From Onishia taeanensis (lineage in GTDB: Bacteria; Pseudomonadota; Gammaproteobacteria; Pseudomonadales; Halomonadaceae): a stretch of DNA of 64,000 bases. This document shows, piece after piece, positions 1 through 8,285 of this stretch (positions are counted from its first letter, which is position 1; each line of letters opens with the position of its first letter). The translations under genes were made by a program, and so were the position numbers. A model generated the notes under the pieces. It ran no database searches, had not been told where the DNA came from, and saw only the letters and a list, made by a program, of their open reading frames with translations. The stretch spans positions 124,001 to 188,000 of the forward strand of contig NZ_QLSX01000003.1 of assembly GCF_003268885.1 (NCBI RefSeq). The letters are read 5' to 3'.

Positions 1-769
1 TCTCCCAGTCGAAGTGACAGTCGCGGGCCTTGATGTTGATCGCCGTGCCGCCCTGGATACGGCCCACATGCAGGCTCGAATGCGCCACGTTGAAGGCCTC
101 ATCGATGCGCCCCTCGGCCTTGAGCTCCTCCATGATGTCCTCGATGCGGGTGACCAGCCGCGCGGCGACGTGGATCGCCGAGACGCCCTGATACACCTGG
201 CTCGAGTGGGCCGCCTGGCCGGTGACAGTGGTGCGCAGATTGGTGATGCCCTTGTGGGCCACTACCGGCGCCATCAGCGTCGGCTCACCGACGATCACTG
301 CCGCCGGGCGAGGCTCGTCGGCCATCAGCCGTTCGATCAGCCGCGGCGCGCCCAGGCAGCCGATTTCTTCATCGTAAGACAACGCGAGATAGATCGGCCG
401 TTCGAGGGTCTGCTCGACCCAGTGCGGCACCTGGGCCAACGCGCAGGCAATAAAGCCCTTCATGTCACAGGTGCCGCGGCCATAGAGGCGACCATCGTCG
501 CCGTCGCGCAGCGTGAACGGATCACTCGTCCAGGGCTGACCATCGACCGGTACCACATCGGTGTGCCCGGATAGCACCACCCCGCCCTCGACCGCCGGGC
601 CGATGCGTGCCAGCAGGTTGGCCTTGCTGCCATCGTCGTTTTCAATCCGCTGGTAGGGCACGCCGTACTCGTCGAGATAGGATTCGATGAAGCGAATCAG
701 CTCAAGGTTGGAATCGCGTGAGACGGTGGCAAAGCCCACCAGCGTCTCGAGCAGGGCGGTGGCGGTCAT
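1..769 (-). CDS. argE: Acetylornithine deacetylase, M20 family (3' part beyond left edge)
   Basis: The minus-strand frame opens at 769 with MTATALLETLVGFATVSRD and runs off the left edge, giving about 256 N-terminal residues of a family that is usually near 385. M20 metal-site motifs are present: GHTDVVPVDGQPW (His ligand), GRGTCDMKG (bridging Asp), SYDEEIG (general base and ligand Glu pair) and IVGEPT. ArgE hydrolyses N-acetylornithine to ornithine and acetate in the cytoplasm, in the linear arginine pathway. A CAGGAG ribosome site lies just upstream of the ATG. The gene is divergent from the TRAP operon at 960. The GTCDMKG/VVPVDGQPW combination favours ArgE over DapE, but another M20 amidohydrolase is possible because the C-terminus is missing. 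Confidence 0.88.
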   Translation of the reverse strand, partial: MTATALLETLVGFATVSRDSNLELIRFIESYLDEYGVPYQRIENDDGSKANLLARIGPAVEGGVVLSGHTDVVPVDGQPWTSDPFTLRDGDDGRLYGRGTCDMKGFIACALAQVPHWVEQTLERPIYLALSYDEEIGCLGAPRLIERLMADEPRPAAVIVGEPTLMAPVVAHKGITNLRTTVTGQAAHSSQVYQGVSAIHVAARLVTRIEDIMEELKAEGRIDEAFNVAHSSLHVGRIQGGTAINIKARDCHFDWE

Positions 770-860
770 GATCTGACTCCTGAGAAAGGGGCGGACCAAA
801 GTCTATCATGGGGCTGCATACTGATGAGGTGGTCGCACAATTGGAGTGTTCTTAATTTTG

Positions 861-873
861 AACGCTGAGCGTT
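861..873. promoter_or_regulatory. Perfect palindrome, candidate operator
   Basis: AACGCT-G-AGCGTT is a perfect 6-bp-arm inverted repeat in the argE/TRAP divergent region. It lies just upstream of a possible promoter for the TRAP operon: TTGCGA at 885-890, an 18-bp spacer, and TACTAT at 909-914. The position suits a transcription factor site. No regulator gene is next to it, so the binding protein is unknown. Confidence 0.35.
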
Positions 874-959
874 GAACGAAGGATTTGCGATCTATTGCTT
901 GCTTATCCTACTATCATCGGCTTGGGCCCTACTCCATTTGTTCTTAGAAGGATAATAAT

Positions 960-1985
960 ATGTTGAATAAATTCAGCAGTCTGAAGAAAAACCTTTCCAC
1001 ATCGGCGCTGGGGTTGGGACTGGCACTCAGCGTCGTGGCCACTGACGTGGCGGCAGCGGATTACAACTGGCGTTTCAGCAACCTTTATAGCCGAGGCACC
1101 GCCTTTGGCGAGCTGTACGAAAATCTGGGCAAGAACATCGAGGAGCTCTCTGATGGCCGCATCAAGGTCCAGGTCCTCTATTCAGGCGAAGGGGTTGGAA
1201 CCAGCGGGCTGCTGGGTGCCGTCAAATCTGGCCTGATCACCATGGGCGCTCCGTTCCAGTCGATGCACGCGGGTGAGCTGCCGGCGGGTGTCGTCGAGAT
1301 CGGCCTGCCTGGTGGCACCGCCGATACCGATGAGCTCTACAGCCTTTTTCACGAAAAGGGATGGGGAGACGTCCTGGAAGAGGCGTATGGCTCCCAGGGA
1401 CTGGTATGGCTCGAGCCGTACATCCAGCCGCCGGTCTACATCCTGACCAAGGAACCGATCGAGTCGGTGGAAGATTTCGAGGGTCTCAAGATCCGCGCCC
1501 CCGGCGCTTACGGCAAGTTCCTGCGTAACCTGGGGGCCTCGCCGGTTTCGCTGGCCTGGAGCGAGATTTACACCAGCCTGGCCACTGGCGTCATCGACGG
1601 TTCTATCGGTAGCAACATGATCGACCACCGCGACGGTAACCATGTTGAAGTCGCCAAATACATGTACCCCTTGCCGCTGGCCGGCGCTCAGGTGCTGCCG
1701 ATCGTCGTCAACCGCAGTGCGTGGAACAAGCTGCCCGATGATCTCAAGGACGCCGTGCGCAAGGCCACCGAGATCCATGCTGAAGAGCAGTTGACCATGT
1801 CCAAGCAGTGGGAAAGCGAGGCGGTGGCAGAAATGGAAGCCAATGGGCTGAAGTGGAGCCCGGAGCCGAGCGAAGCTGACAAGGAGGCTTGGGCCGAAGC
1901 CGCTGCGACGCTGCGTGAAGAGTACGCTCAGCAGGACAAGTACAGCGAGCGGTTGATCGAAATCCTGAATGAGACCGGTTATTGA
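960..1985 (+). CDS. TRAP transporter substrate-binding protein, DctP family
   Basis: This 341-residue periplasmic protein has an N-terminal signal peptide (basic start, hydrophobic core, cleavage likely after the Ala run near residue 33). The mature part follows the DctP pattern. R179 in GLKIRAPGAYG is the conserved arginine that usually salt-bridges a substrate carboxylate, and LAWSEIYTSLATGVIDG is the typical following segment. It should capture an organic acid or related solute and deliver it to the DctQM pair downstream. The sequence does not resemble ectoine-binding TeaA as I recall it, so the ligand is unknown. A GAAGGATAATAAT leader precedes the ATG. A hairpin after the gene may keep its expression above that of the membrane subunits. 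Confidence 0.9.
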   Translation: MLNKFSSLKKNLSTSALGLGLALSVVATDVAAADYNWRFSNLYSRGTAFGELYENLGKNIEELSDGRIKVQVLYSGEGVGTSGLLGAVKSGLITMGAPFQSMHAGELPAGVVEIGLPGGTADTDELYSLFHEKGWGDVLEEAYGSQGLVWLEPYIQPPVYILTKEPIESVEDFEGLKIRAPGAYGKFLRNLGASPVSLAWSEIYTSLATGVIDGSIGSNMIDHRDGNHVEVAKYMYPLPLAGAQVLPIVVNRSAWNKLPDDLKDAVRKATEIHAEEQLTMSKQWESEAVAEMEANGLKWSPEPSEADKEAWAEAAATLREEYAQQDKYSERLIEILNETGY

Positions 1986-2053
1986 TGATATGGCAGGCAC
2001 ATCGCCCGCCGTATCATCGCTCTTGAAAACGGGCAGAACGTTAAGACGCTCCC

Positions 2054-2158
2054 ATGTTTTCAATTGTCAGTATCGGTCTTGTAGCCAATCGAGAGGCACT
2101 GCAGCACCTCATCGAGATTGGCATATATCTTGGCTTGCTGATTCTCAGCGGTGAGTAA
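2054..2158 (+). CDS. Possible 34-residue membrane microprotein
   Basis: This short frame between the SBP gene and dctQ starts MFSIVSIGLVAN and ends in a hydrophobic stretch, EIGIYLGLLILSGE. One membrane helix near residues 20-32 is plausible. The ribosome site is weak. It lies in the same direction as the TRAP genes and stops just before the hairpin at 2167. It may be a real small subunit, a leader peptide, or chance. I do not recognise a family. Confidence 0.3.
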   Translation: MFSIVSIGLVANREALQHLIEIGIYLGLLILSGE

Positions 2159-2166
2159 GTCAAGAG

Positions 2167-2200
2167 AAGGCGGAAAGCACATGGTGCTTTCCGCCTTTTA
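2167..2200 (+). terminator. Intra-operon hairpin after the TRAP SBP gene
   Basis: A perfect 14-bp stem, AAGGCGGAAAGCAC with its complement at 2184-2197, closes a 3-nt loop and is followed by TTTTA. It lies between the SBP gene and dctQ, 22 bp before the dctQ start. It could be a partial terminator or an mRNA-stabilising 3' end that gives excess binding protein, a known arrangement in binding-protein-dependent transporters. Confidence 0.75.
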
Positions 2201-2221
2201 CATGATTTCAGGAGATCCCTT

Positions 2222-2770
2222 ATGTTCCTCACCCTGCTGAGGGGGCTCTGCCACGGTATTGATCTTATCGTCATGCTGACCGGCAAAGCAGCTTCCTACC
2301 TAATGCCGGTACTGGCCGGTATCGTCGTCTTCGAAGTGTTCGCCCGTTATGTGCTCGGTAGTCCCACGATCTGGGCCTACGACCTGTCACTGTTTCTGTT
2401 TGGCTACATCACGGCGCTGGGCGGTGCTTATGCCCAGCAGAAACGAGCACACATCAATGTCGACATCCTCTATCTGAAGGTCTCGCCCAAGGCCAAGAGC
2501 GTCTTCAACCTCCTTGGTTACGCCCTGGCCATCTTCTTCCTGGCCATCATCATCAAAGTGAGCATGGGTAAGTTTTTCGAGGCCATCGAGTTCGACTATC
2601 GCCGCCAGAGCGAGTGGGCACCGCCCATGTATCACTTCTGGGTAATGATGGTCATCGCCTGTGCGCTATTCATTGCGCAATTTGTGCGAGACGCGCTGAA
2701 CGACATTTTTTACCTGGCGACGGGTACCCCGCTGCTAAAACAAAAAGAGGGGGTCCATCATGGACATTGA
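2222..2770 (+). CDS. TRAP transporter small permease, DctQ family
   Basis: This 182-residue inner-membrane protein has about four hydrophobic helices. It carries DctQ-type features: VFARYVLGSP after the first helix, ITALGGAYAQQKRAHINVDI in the middle, and a last helix near residues 140-160. It pairs with DctM to form the sodium-driven permease. CAGGAG precedes the ATG at good spacing. Its 3' end overlaps dctM by 11 bp, so the two are likely translationally coupled. Confidence 0.9.
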   Translation: MFLTLLRGLCHGIDLIVMLTGKAASYLMPVLAGIVVFEVFARYVLGSPTIWAYDLSLFLFGYITALGGAYAQQKRAHINVDILYLKVSPKAKSVFNLLGYALAIFFLAIIIKVSMGKFFEAIEFDYRRQSEWAPPMYHFWVMMVIACALFIAQFVRDALNDIFYLATGTPLLKQKEGVHHGH

Positions 2771-4082
2771 ACTGCTGACTGGGGTGCTGTTGCTGTGCAT
2801 CCTGATCTTCTTCGCGCTGGGGGCCGCCGTGGGCCTTGCGCTGGGCGGTATCGCCATGGCCATTGGTTACATGACCTGGGGCGAGGGCATCTTCAACGTG
2901 ATTCCCACCACCCTGGAATCGACCTTCTTCAGCTTTATCCTCCTGGCCATCCCGCTCTATATCTACATGGGGCAGCTGCTGACCAAGTCTGGGATCGGCG
3001 ATGCCATGTTCAACGCCAGCCAGCTGTTGATCGGCAAGGTACGCGGTTCCCTGGCCATCAGCGTTATCGGGGTGTGCTCGATGATCGGTGCCATGGTCGG
3101 CATCATCGGTGCCGGCATCATGACCTCCGGCAGCATTGCGCTGCGCCCCATGCTGGACCGCGGGTATAACCGGCGCCTGGCGCTGGGCGTCATCATGGCG
3201 GGTGGCGGTCTGGGTATCCTGATTCCCCCCAGCATCCCCATGATCATGTTTGCCGCGGCGACTCAGAACTCGGTCGGGCGCATGTTCCTGGGCGCCATGA
3301 TGCCGGCCTTGTTGACGATCGTGCTTCTGATTACCTATGTGGTTGTCAGCTGCTGGCTTAACCCGTCCCGCGCGCCCAAGGACGATGAGCATGACGACGC
3401 ACCGGATCGCACACCTCGGCAGACATTCGTCATTCTTCGCGATGGCCTTTCCGCGCTGTTGCTGATCTTCGTCGTGCTGGGCAGCATCATCTCCGGCATT
3501 GCCACGCCGACCGAGTCGGGGGCTATCGGCGTCTTCGGTGCCATTCTGCTGGCGATTCTCTACAAGCGCTTCCGGCCGGCCATGTTTCAGTCTGCCGGTC
3601 TCCAGACCGCCACCCTGGTCAGCGTGGCCATGTGGATCATCTTCGGCGCCTCGGTGTTCAGCAATTTCCATCTGCTGATGGGGGTGCAGAGCATGGTGGC
3701 CGATCTCGCTGCAAGCCTGGACCTGCCGCCTATCATGATCATTATCCTGTTTCAGGTGATCATGCTGCTGCTGGGCTTCATTATTGACGAGTTCATCATC
3801 GTGCTGATGTGTGCGCCGCTGTTTACGCCCATCGCCGTATCCATGGGCTATGACCCCATCTGGTTCGGTGTACTGATGATTCTCAATATATTGATCGCTG
3901 TGCAGACGCCGCCCTATGGGTTCGCCTTGTTCTACCTGAAAGGCATTGCGCCACCTGATGTCGGGATGGGAGAGATCTACCGGTCAGTCACGCCCTTTGT
4001 GGCCGTGAACTTAGTGGTACTGATCCTGTGCATGGTCTTCCCGGAAATCGTGCTATGGCTACCTAATAAAGTCATGGGTTGA
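2760..4082 (+). CDS. TRAP transporter large permease, DctM family
   Basis: This 440-residue polytopic protein is the transport channel of the TRAP system. Characteristic segments are GAGIMTSGSIALRPML, the GGLGILIPPSIPMIM loop near residues 145-160, GIATPTESGAIGVFGA, and VQTPPYGFALFYLKG near the end. Length and motif order match the DctM family. The start overlaps dctQ. The UspA gene follows after 9 bp, so SBP, DctQ, DctM and UspA appear to be one operon. Confidence 0.93.
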   Translation: MDIELLTGVLLLCILIFFALGAAVGLALGGIAMAIGYMTWGEGIFNVIPTTLESTFFSFILLAIPLYIYMGQLLTKSGIGDAMFNASQLLIGKVRGSLAISVIGVCSMIGAMVGIIGAGIMTSGSIALRPMLDRGYNRRLALGVIMAGGGLGILIPPSIPMIMFAAATQNSVGRMFLGAMMPALLTIVLLITYVVVSCWLNPSRAPKDDEHDDAPDRTPRQTFVILRDGLSALLLIFVVLGSIISGIATPTESGAIGVFGAILLAILYKRFRPAMFQSAGLQTATLVSVAMWIIFGASVFSNFHLLMGVQSMVADLAASLDLPPIMIIILFQVIMLLLGFIIDEFIIVLMCAPLFTPIAVSMGYDPIWFGVLMILNILIAVQTPPYGFALFYLKGIAPPDVGMGEIYRSVTPFVAVNLVVLILCMVFPEIVLWLPNKVMG

Positions 4083-4091
4083 GGTGACACT

Positions 4092-4517
4092 ATGTTCAAT
4101 CACATCTTGATTCCCGTCGATCTCGTTCATCAAGAGCAGCTCGCTAGGCTAAAGGAGTCCGCCCGTTTGTTGATCGATGGTGCGGGCAGCATCACCTTGC
4201 TTTATGTGGACCCGATCACGGTCCACAAGGAAGCGCTGATGACTCAGTTGGGGGAAGACCAATACGCTGAGCATCAACGGGAGGCCGAGGCCCAGCTGCA
4301 GAGCCTGTCCGAGTCGCTGCAGCTGGAGAACGTCGCCATGAATGTCGTTACCCGAGAAGGCAGCGCTCATGATCAGATTCTCGAGTACGCCTCGGAGATC
4401 AGTGCCGACGCCATTCTGATGATGGCCAGCCGTCCTGGGCTCACCGACTACTTCATTGGTTCCACAGCCGAACGGGTGGTGCGACATGCCGATTGCTCGG
4501 TCTTCGTGATTCGCTAA
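4092..4517 (+). CDS. Universal stress protein, UspA family (TeaD-like position)
   Basis: This 141-residue protein begins MFNHILIPVDL, the usual UspA first strand. It ends with ASRPGLTDYFIGSTAERVVR and CSVFVIR, the nucleotide-binding tail of the ATP-type USPs. It is the last gene of the TRAP operon, the place held by TeaD beside the ectoine TRAP transporter TeaABC of Halomonas elongata. There TeaD is an ATP-binding USP that negatively affects uptake. The same regulatory role here is an inference from position. A strong terminator follows. Confidence 0.87.
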   Translation: MFNHILIPVDLVHQEQLARLKESARLLIDGAGSITLLYVDPITVHKEALMTQLGEDQYAEHQREAEAQLQSLSESLQLENVAMNVVTREGSAHDQILEYASEISADAILMMASRPGLTDYFIGSTAERVVRHADCSVFVIR

Positions 4518-4538
4518 GTCGTTAACCTCGTCGGAAAG

Positions 4539-4572
4539 CGGCCGTCAGATGTTTCTGGCGGCCGTTTTTTTT
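4539..4572 (+). terminator. Rho-independent terminator of the TRAP-usp operon
   Basis: The stem CGGCCGTCAG (4539-4548) pairs with CTGGCGGCCG (4555-4564), with one G-T pair, closes the loop ATGTTT and is followed by eight T residues. It ends the operon 21 bp after the usp stop codon. Confidence 0.93.
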
Positions 4573-4696
4573 GTGCCGACAATCGAGACGCCATGGCCAG
4601 CAATGGATAGTCTTCGGCTGTGTCACAATTGCTATACGGCACCTAGCGCTGCCTGATATGTTTAGCTGGAAAACGACACTCCACGAGGAAGGCTGC

Positions 4697-5386
4697 ATGC
4701 AGCACACCGAACGACATAGAACGCACCGCATTGGTTGGCTTCGCGCGGCTGTGCTCGGCGCGAATGACGGCATTGTCTCCACGGCGAGCCTGGTGTTGGG
4801 CGTGGCGGCATCGGGGGCGACGACGCAGACGATTCTGGTGGCGGGTGTGGCCGGCCTTGTCGCCGGTGCCATGTCGATGGCGGCCGGCGAGTACGTGTCG
4901 GTCAGCTCTCAATCCGATACCGAAAGCGCGGACCTGGCGCGGGAGAAACAAGAGCTCGCCGACAACCCCAGGCAAGAGCACGCGGAACTGAAAGCCATCT
5001 ATGTCGAACGTGGTCTCGATGAGCAACTGGCCGGCCAGGTCGCAACGCAACTGATGGAACACGACTCGCTTGGCGCCCATGCGCGAGATGAGCTCGGCAT
5101 ATCGGACACCTTGGCCGCCAAGCCAGTGCAAGCCGCTTTCGCGTCGGCGGCCACCTTTGCGGTGGGTGCGGCAATGCCGCTATTGATGGTCGCGTTACTG
5201 CCGGCTGCCACGCTCATGTGGGGGCTGTCCGGCAGCTCGCTGGTTTTCCTGGCGCTATTGGGTCTGTTGGCTGCTCGGGCGGGTGGTGCCCCGATCGTTA
5301 CTTCGGTGGTGCGCGTCGCCTTTTGGGGCGCCTTGGCGATGGGGTTAACCGCCGGGGTAGGGGCGCTCTTTGGTGTGGCGGCGTGA
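4697..5386 (+). CDS. VIT1/CCC1-family metal (Fe/Mn) transporter
   Basis: This is a 229-residue membrane protein. The first helix pair contains GANDGIVSTASLVLGV and AGAMSMAAGEYVSVSSQ, the signature of the CCC1/VIT family, whose members move Fe2+ or Mn2+ out of the cytosol. A charged helical segment (about residues 75-135) carries many Glu residues, as in the metal-binding cytosolic domain of plant VIT1. Three more hydrophobic segments follow. I chose the ATG at 4697 over upstream starts because GAGGA lies 7 bp before it and the conserved protein begins there. The gene stands alone. Confidence 0.88.
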   Translation: MQHTERHRTHRIGWLRAAVLGANDGIVSTASLVLGVAASGATTQTILVAGVAGLVAGAMSMAAGEYVSVSSQSDTESADLAREKQELADNPRQEHAELKAIYVERGLDEQLAGQVATQLMEHDSLGAHARDELGISDTLAAKPVQAAFASAATFAVGAAMPLLMVALLPAATLMWGLSGSSLVFLALLGLLAARAGGAPIVTSVVRVAFWGALAMGLTAGVGALFGVAA

Positions 5387-5451
5387 TTGGGAAATCGCAT
5401 GGACCGTGACGCCTACCGACGTGAGCCGTCGAAACTAAAACTCCACCGCCG

Positions 5452-5484
5452 CTTATTTTAAGTTCGGATGGAAAATAAAATAAG
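5452..5484. repeat. AT-rich inverted repeat upstream of hsdM
   Basis: CTTATTTTA (5452-5460) and TAAAATAAG (5476-5484) are perfect inverted 9-mers 15 bp apart. They lie in an otherwise G+C-rich 248-bp gap before hsdM. They could be a regulator site or an old junction of the restriction island. Nothing else was recognised in this gap. Confidence 0.4.
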
Positions 5485-5634
5485 GTGCCTAGCGGGGCAC
5501 GGATGAGCCGCCCTCGGCGATTGGCGCCCTGAGACGCTGCAGCGTAGCATTGCCGCCAAGATTCTCCTGCGGCTGCCGACACTACGTCCGGCGGCCGTCT
5601 GCATGACACCCTTTGATAAGGACCTGCGAACCCC

Positions 5635-7107
5635 ATGTTCGAGCAGACCTTCAAGAACATCGACGATGTGCTGTGGAAAGAAGCCGGCTGCGCCACCGAG
5701 CTGGACTACACCGAACAGACCTCCTGGTTGCTGTTCCTCAAGTACCTGGACGACCTCGAGCAGCGCCGGGCCGTCAACGCCACTCTTTCCGGCAAGCCCT
5801 TCGACTTCATCATCGACACAGCCTATCAATGGTCGACCTGGGCGGCGCCCCGCAAGCGCGATGGCACCCTGGACCATGACAGAGCCCTGACCGGCGATGA
5901 CCTGCTCGACTTCGTCAATCGCGAGCTCTTCCCCTACCTGCAGGGCTTTCGCGAGCGCGCCAGCGGCCCCGATACCATCGAGTACAAGATCGGCGAGATC
6001 TTCGGCGAGGTGCGCAACAAGTTCCAGAGTGGCTACAGCCTGCGCGATGCCCTGGAGCTGGTGGACAGCCTTCAGTTCCGCTCCCAGGCCGAGAAGCACG
6101 AGCTCTCGCACCTCTATGAAGCCAAGATCAAGAACATGGGCAACGCCGGGCGCAACGGCGGCGAGTACTACACCCCGCGCCCGCTGATCCGCGCCATGAT
6201 CCGGGTGATCGATCCCAGGATCGGCGAGCGCCTCTACGACGGCGCGGCCGGGTCGGCGGGCTTTCTCTGCGAGGCCCACGAATACCTGCGCTACGGCTTC
6301 GGCAGCGACGAGCCGCGAAGGCTCACCACCGAGCAGCTCGACACCCTGCAGAACCGCACCTTCTCCGGCAAGGAGAAGAAGAGCCTGCCCTATGTAATCG
6401 GCATCATGAACATGATCCTGCATGGCATCGAGGCGCCCAACCTGGTGCACACCAACACCCTGACCGAGAACCTCGCCGACCTGCAGGAGAAGGACCGTTT
6501 CGACGTGATCCTCGCCAACCCGCCCTTCGGCGGCAAGGAGCGCAAGGAGGTCCAGCAGAACTTCCCGATCAAGACCGGCGAGACGGCCTTCCTCTTCCTG
6601 CAGCACTTCATCAAGCGCTTGAAGGCCGGCGGCCGCGCCGCGGTGGTGATCAAGAACACCTTCCTCTCGAATGCCGACAACGCCTCGAAGGCGCTGCGCC
6701 AGGAGCTCTTGGAGAGCTGCAACCTGCACACCGTGCTCGACTGCCCCGGCGGCACCTTCCTCGGCGCCGGCGTGAAGACGGTGGTGCTGTTCTTCGAGAA
6801 GGGCGCCCCGACCCGCGATATCTGGTACTACCAGCTCGACCCCGGCCGCAGCCTGGGCAAGACCAATCCGCTCAACGACGATGATCTCGCCGAGTTCGTC
6901 GACCTGCAGGCCAGCTTCGCCGACTCCGACAACTCCTGGAAGGTCAGCGTCGATGATCTGGACCGCGAGACCTTCGATCTGTCGGTGAAGAACCCCAACA
7001 AGGCAGAAGAAGCCCCGCTGCGCGACCCCGAGGTGATCATCAACGAGATCGAGACGCTAGACCGCGAGGCCGAGGAGATCCTGGAAGGGATTCGGGGGAT
7101 GTTATGA
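5635..7107 (+). CDS. hsdM: Type I restriction-modification DNA methyltransferase subunit
   Basis: This 490-residue N6-adenine methyltransferase has an N-terminal HsdM helical domain (about 5-130), then GEYYTPRPLIRAMI (177-190). Motif I reads YDGAAGSAGFL (201-211), a variant of the DPACGTGGF pattern, and binds SAM. Motif IV is NPPFGG (295-300), the catalytic loop. With HsdS it methylates host DNA at the recognition sequence, and with HsdR it forms the restriction complex. The stop overlaps the hsdS start (ATGA at 7104-7107), typical of coupled hsdMS genes. Confidence 0.95.
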   Translation: MFEQTFKNIDDVLWKEAGCATELDYTEQTSWLLFLKYLDDLEQRRAVNATLSGKPFDFIIDTAYQWSTWAAPRKRDGTLDHDRALTGDDLLDFVNRELFPYLQGFRERASGPDTIEYKIGEIFGEVRNKFQSGYSLRDALELVDSLQFRSQAEKHELSHLYEAKIKNMGNAGRNGGEYYTPRPLIRAMIRVIDPRIGERLYDGAAGSAGFLCEAHEYLRYGFGSDEPRRLTTEQLDTLQNRTFSGKEKKSLPYVIGIMNMILHGIEAPNLVHTNTLTENLADLQEKDRFDVILANPPFGGKERKEVQQNFPIKTGETAFLFLQHFIKRLKAGGRAAVVIKNTFLSNADNASKALRQELLESCNLHTVLDCPGGTFLGAGVKTVVLFFEKGAPTRDIWYYQLDPGRSLGKTNPLNDDDLAEFVDLQASFADSDNSWKVSVDDLDRETFDLSVKNPNKAEEAPLRDPEVIINEIETLDREAEEILEGIRGML

Positions 7108-8285
7108 ATGAGGAGTGGACAAGGAAAAGCCTGGGTGAAGTCTGCGAAATTCTGGATAGCAGGCGTAAGCCAATCACCAAGAGAAACAGAGTCGCGGGCC
7201 CTTACCCGTACTACGGTGCTACAGGAGTTCTGGATTATGTAGATGGATATATCTTCGATGAGCTATTAGTGCTTATTGGAGAAGATGGCGCAAAGTGGGG
7301 CGCAGGCGATAATACGGCCTATGCCGTAGAAGGAAAGTGCTGGGTGAATAATCACGCTCACGTGATCCGTCCCAATCGAAATGTGATGCTTGATTCATGG
7401 GTTATTTATTATCTTAACACGACGGATTTAGCTCCTTTCATTTCCGGATTAACGGTACCAAAACTAAATCAGGGAAGGCTGCGTGAGATTCCGATCCCAA
7501 TTCCGCCTCTCCCCGAACAAGAACGCATCGTCGCCATCCTCAATGAAGCCTTCACCGGGATCGATACGGTCGTTGCTAATACCGAAAAAAACCTCGCTAA
7601 CGCCCGCGAGTTGTTCGATGAGTTCGTGGTTTCTTCTTTGAAAGATAATAGTCGTGAGTGGACTACATTGGGCGAACTATCTGAGAGGATGGAGTACGGA
7701 TCTTCCTCGAAATCTGCAGGCGATGGATTGGTTCCCGTGCTACGCATGGGAAATATCGCAAGGGGAAGATTTTCCTGGTCTGACCTCAAATACTCTAGTA
7801 ACCCTAGCGAGATTGAAAAGTATAAACTTGATTGCAATGATGTGCTTTTCAATCGGACAAATAGTCCAGAGTTGGTCGGAAAGACTGCAATTTATAAAGG
7901 AGAAAAAGAGGCAATATTTGCCGGCTACTTGATTCGAATTCACAGGAATAAGGCGTTGTTAGACCCTGATTTTCTCTGTTACTTCTTGAATAGCTCGCTT
8001 GCAATGAACTATGGGCGTTCAGTAATGAGCAGTAGCGTAAATCAAGCCAATATCAATGCTACGAAGCTTAAATCTTACCCCATGCCGGCACTCTCTATTG
8101 ACGAACAGCAAAGCCTGGTTGAAATTTTCGAAGAGTTTTCTTCTGAAACCCAACGACTTGAGGTCATCTACCAGCAAAAACTCACCGCCCTGGCCGAGCT
8201 CAAGCAGTCCCTGCTGCAGAAGGCCTTCTCCGGCGAGCTGACGGCCAATGTGGCCGAAGCGTCGGTGGAGGAGGCGACGGCATGA
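7104..8285 (+). CDS. hsdS: Type I restriction-modification specificity subunit
   Basis: This 393-residue specificity subunit has two target-recognition domains (about 5-130 and 185-330). A conserved segment follows the first, PPLPEQERIVAILNEAF, and a helical end follows the second, LAELKQSLLQKAFSGEL. DNA from about 7110 to 8160 is clearly richer in A+T than the flanks, as is usual for exchanged recognition domains. The first and last codon stretches return to the high G+C of the neighbours. Its four-base overlaps with hsdM and the next gene indicate one operon. The target sequence cannot be read from the protein alone. Confidence 0.93.
   Translation: MNEEWTRKSLGEVCEILDSRRKPITKRNRVAGPYPYYGATGVLDYVDGYIFDELLVLIGEDGAKWGAGDNTAYAVEGKCWVNNHAHVIRPNRNVMLDSWVIYYLNTTDLAPFISGLTVPKLNQGRLREIPIPIPPLPEQERIVAILNEAFTGIDTVVANTEKNLANARELFDEFVVSSLKDNSREWTTLGELSERMEYGSSSKSAGDGLVPVLRMGNIARGRFSWSDLKYSSNPSEIEKYKLDCNDVLFNRTNSPELVGKTAIYKGEKEAIFAGYLIRIHRNKALLDPDFLCYFLNSSLAMNYGRSVMSSSVNQANINATKLKSYPMPALSIDEQQSLVEIFEEFSSETQRLEVIYQQKLTALAELKQSLLQKAFSGELTANVAEASVEEATA

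Noticed and set aside
2670-3671. Long minus-strand frame opposite dctM (333 residues)
   Set aside because: It has low-complexity, His/Gln/Asp-rich composition and no motif. It is a shadow of the G+C-rich codons of dctM.
960-4517. Assignment of the TRAP operon as the ectoine transporter teaABCD
   Set aside because: The gene order fits, but the binding protein does not look like TeaA as I recall it, so I give no substrate or symbol.
5458-6729. Long minus-strand frame opposite hsdM (423 residues)
   Set aside because: Repetitive Leu/Val/Ala/Glu composition without motifs. The plus strand has a clear methyltransferase.
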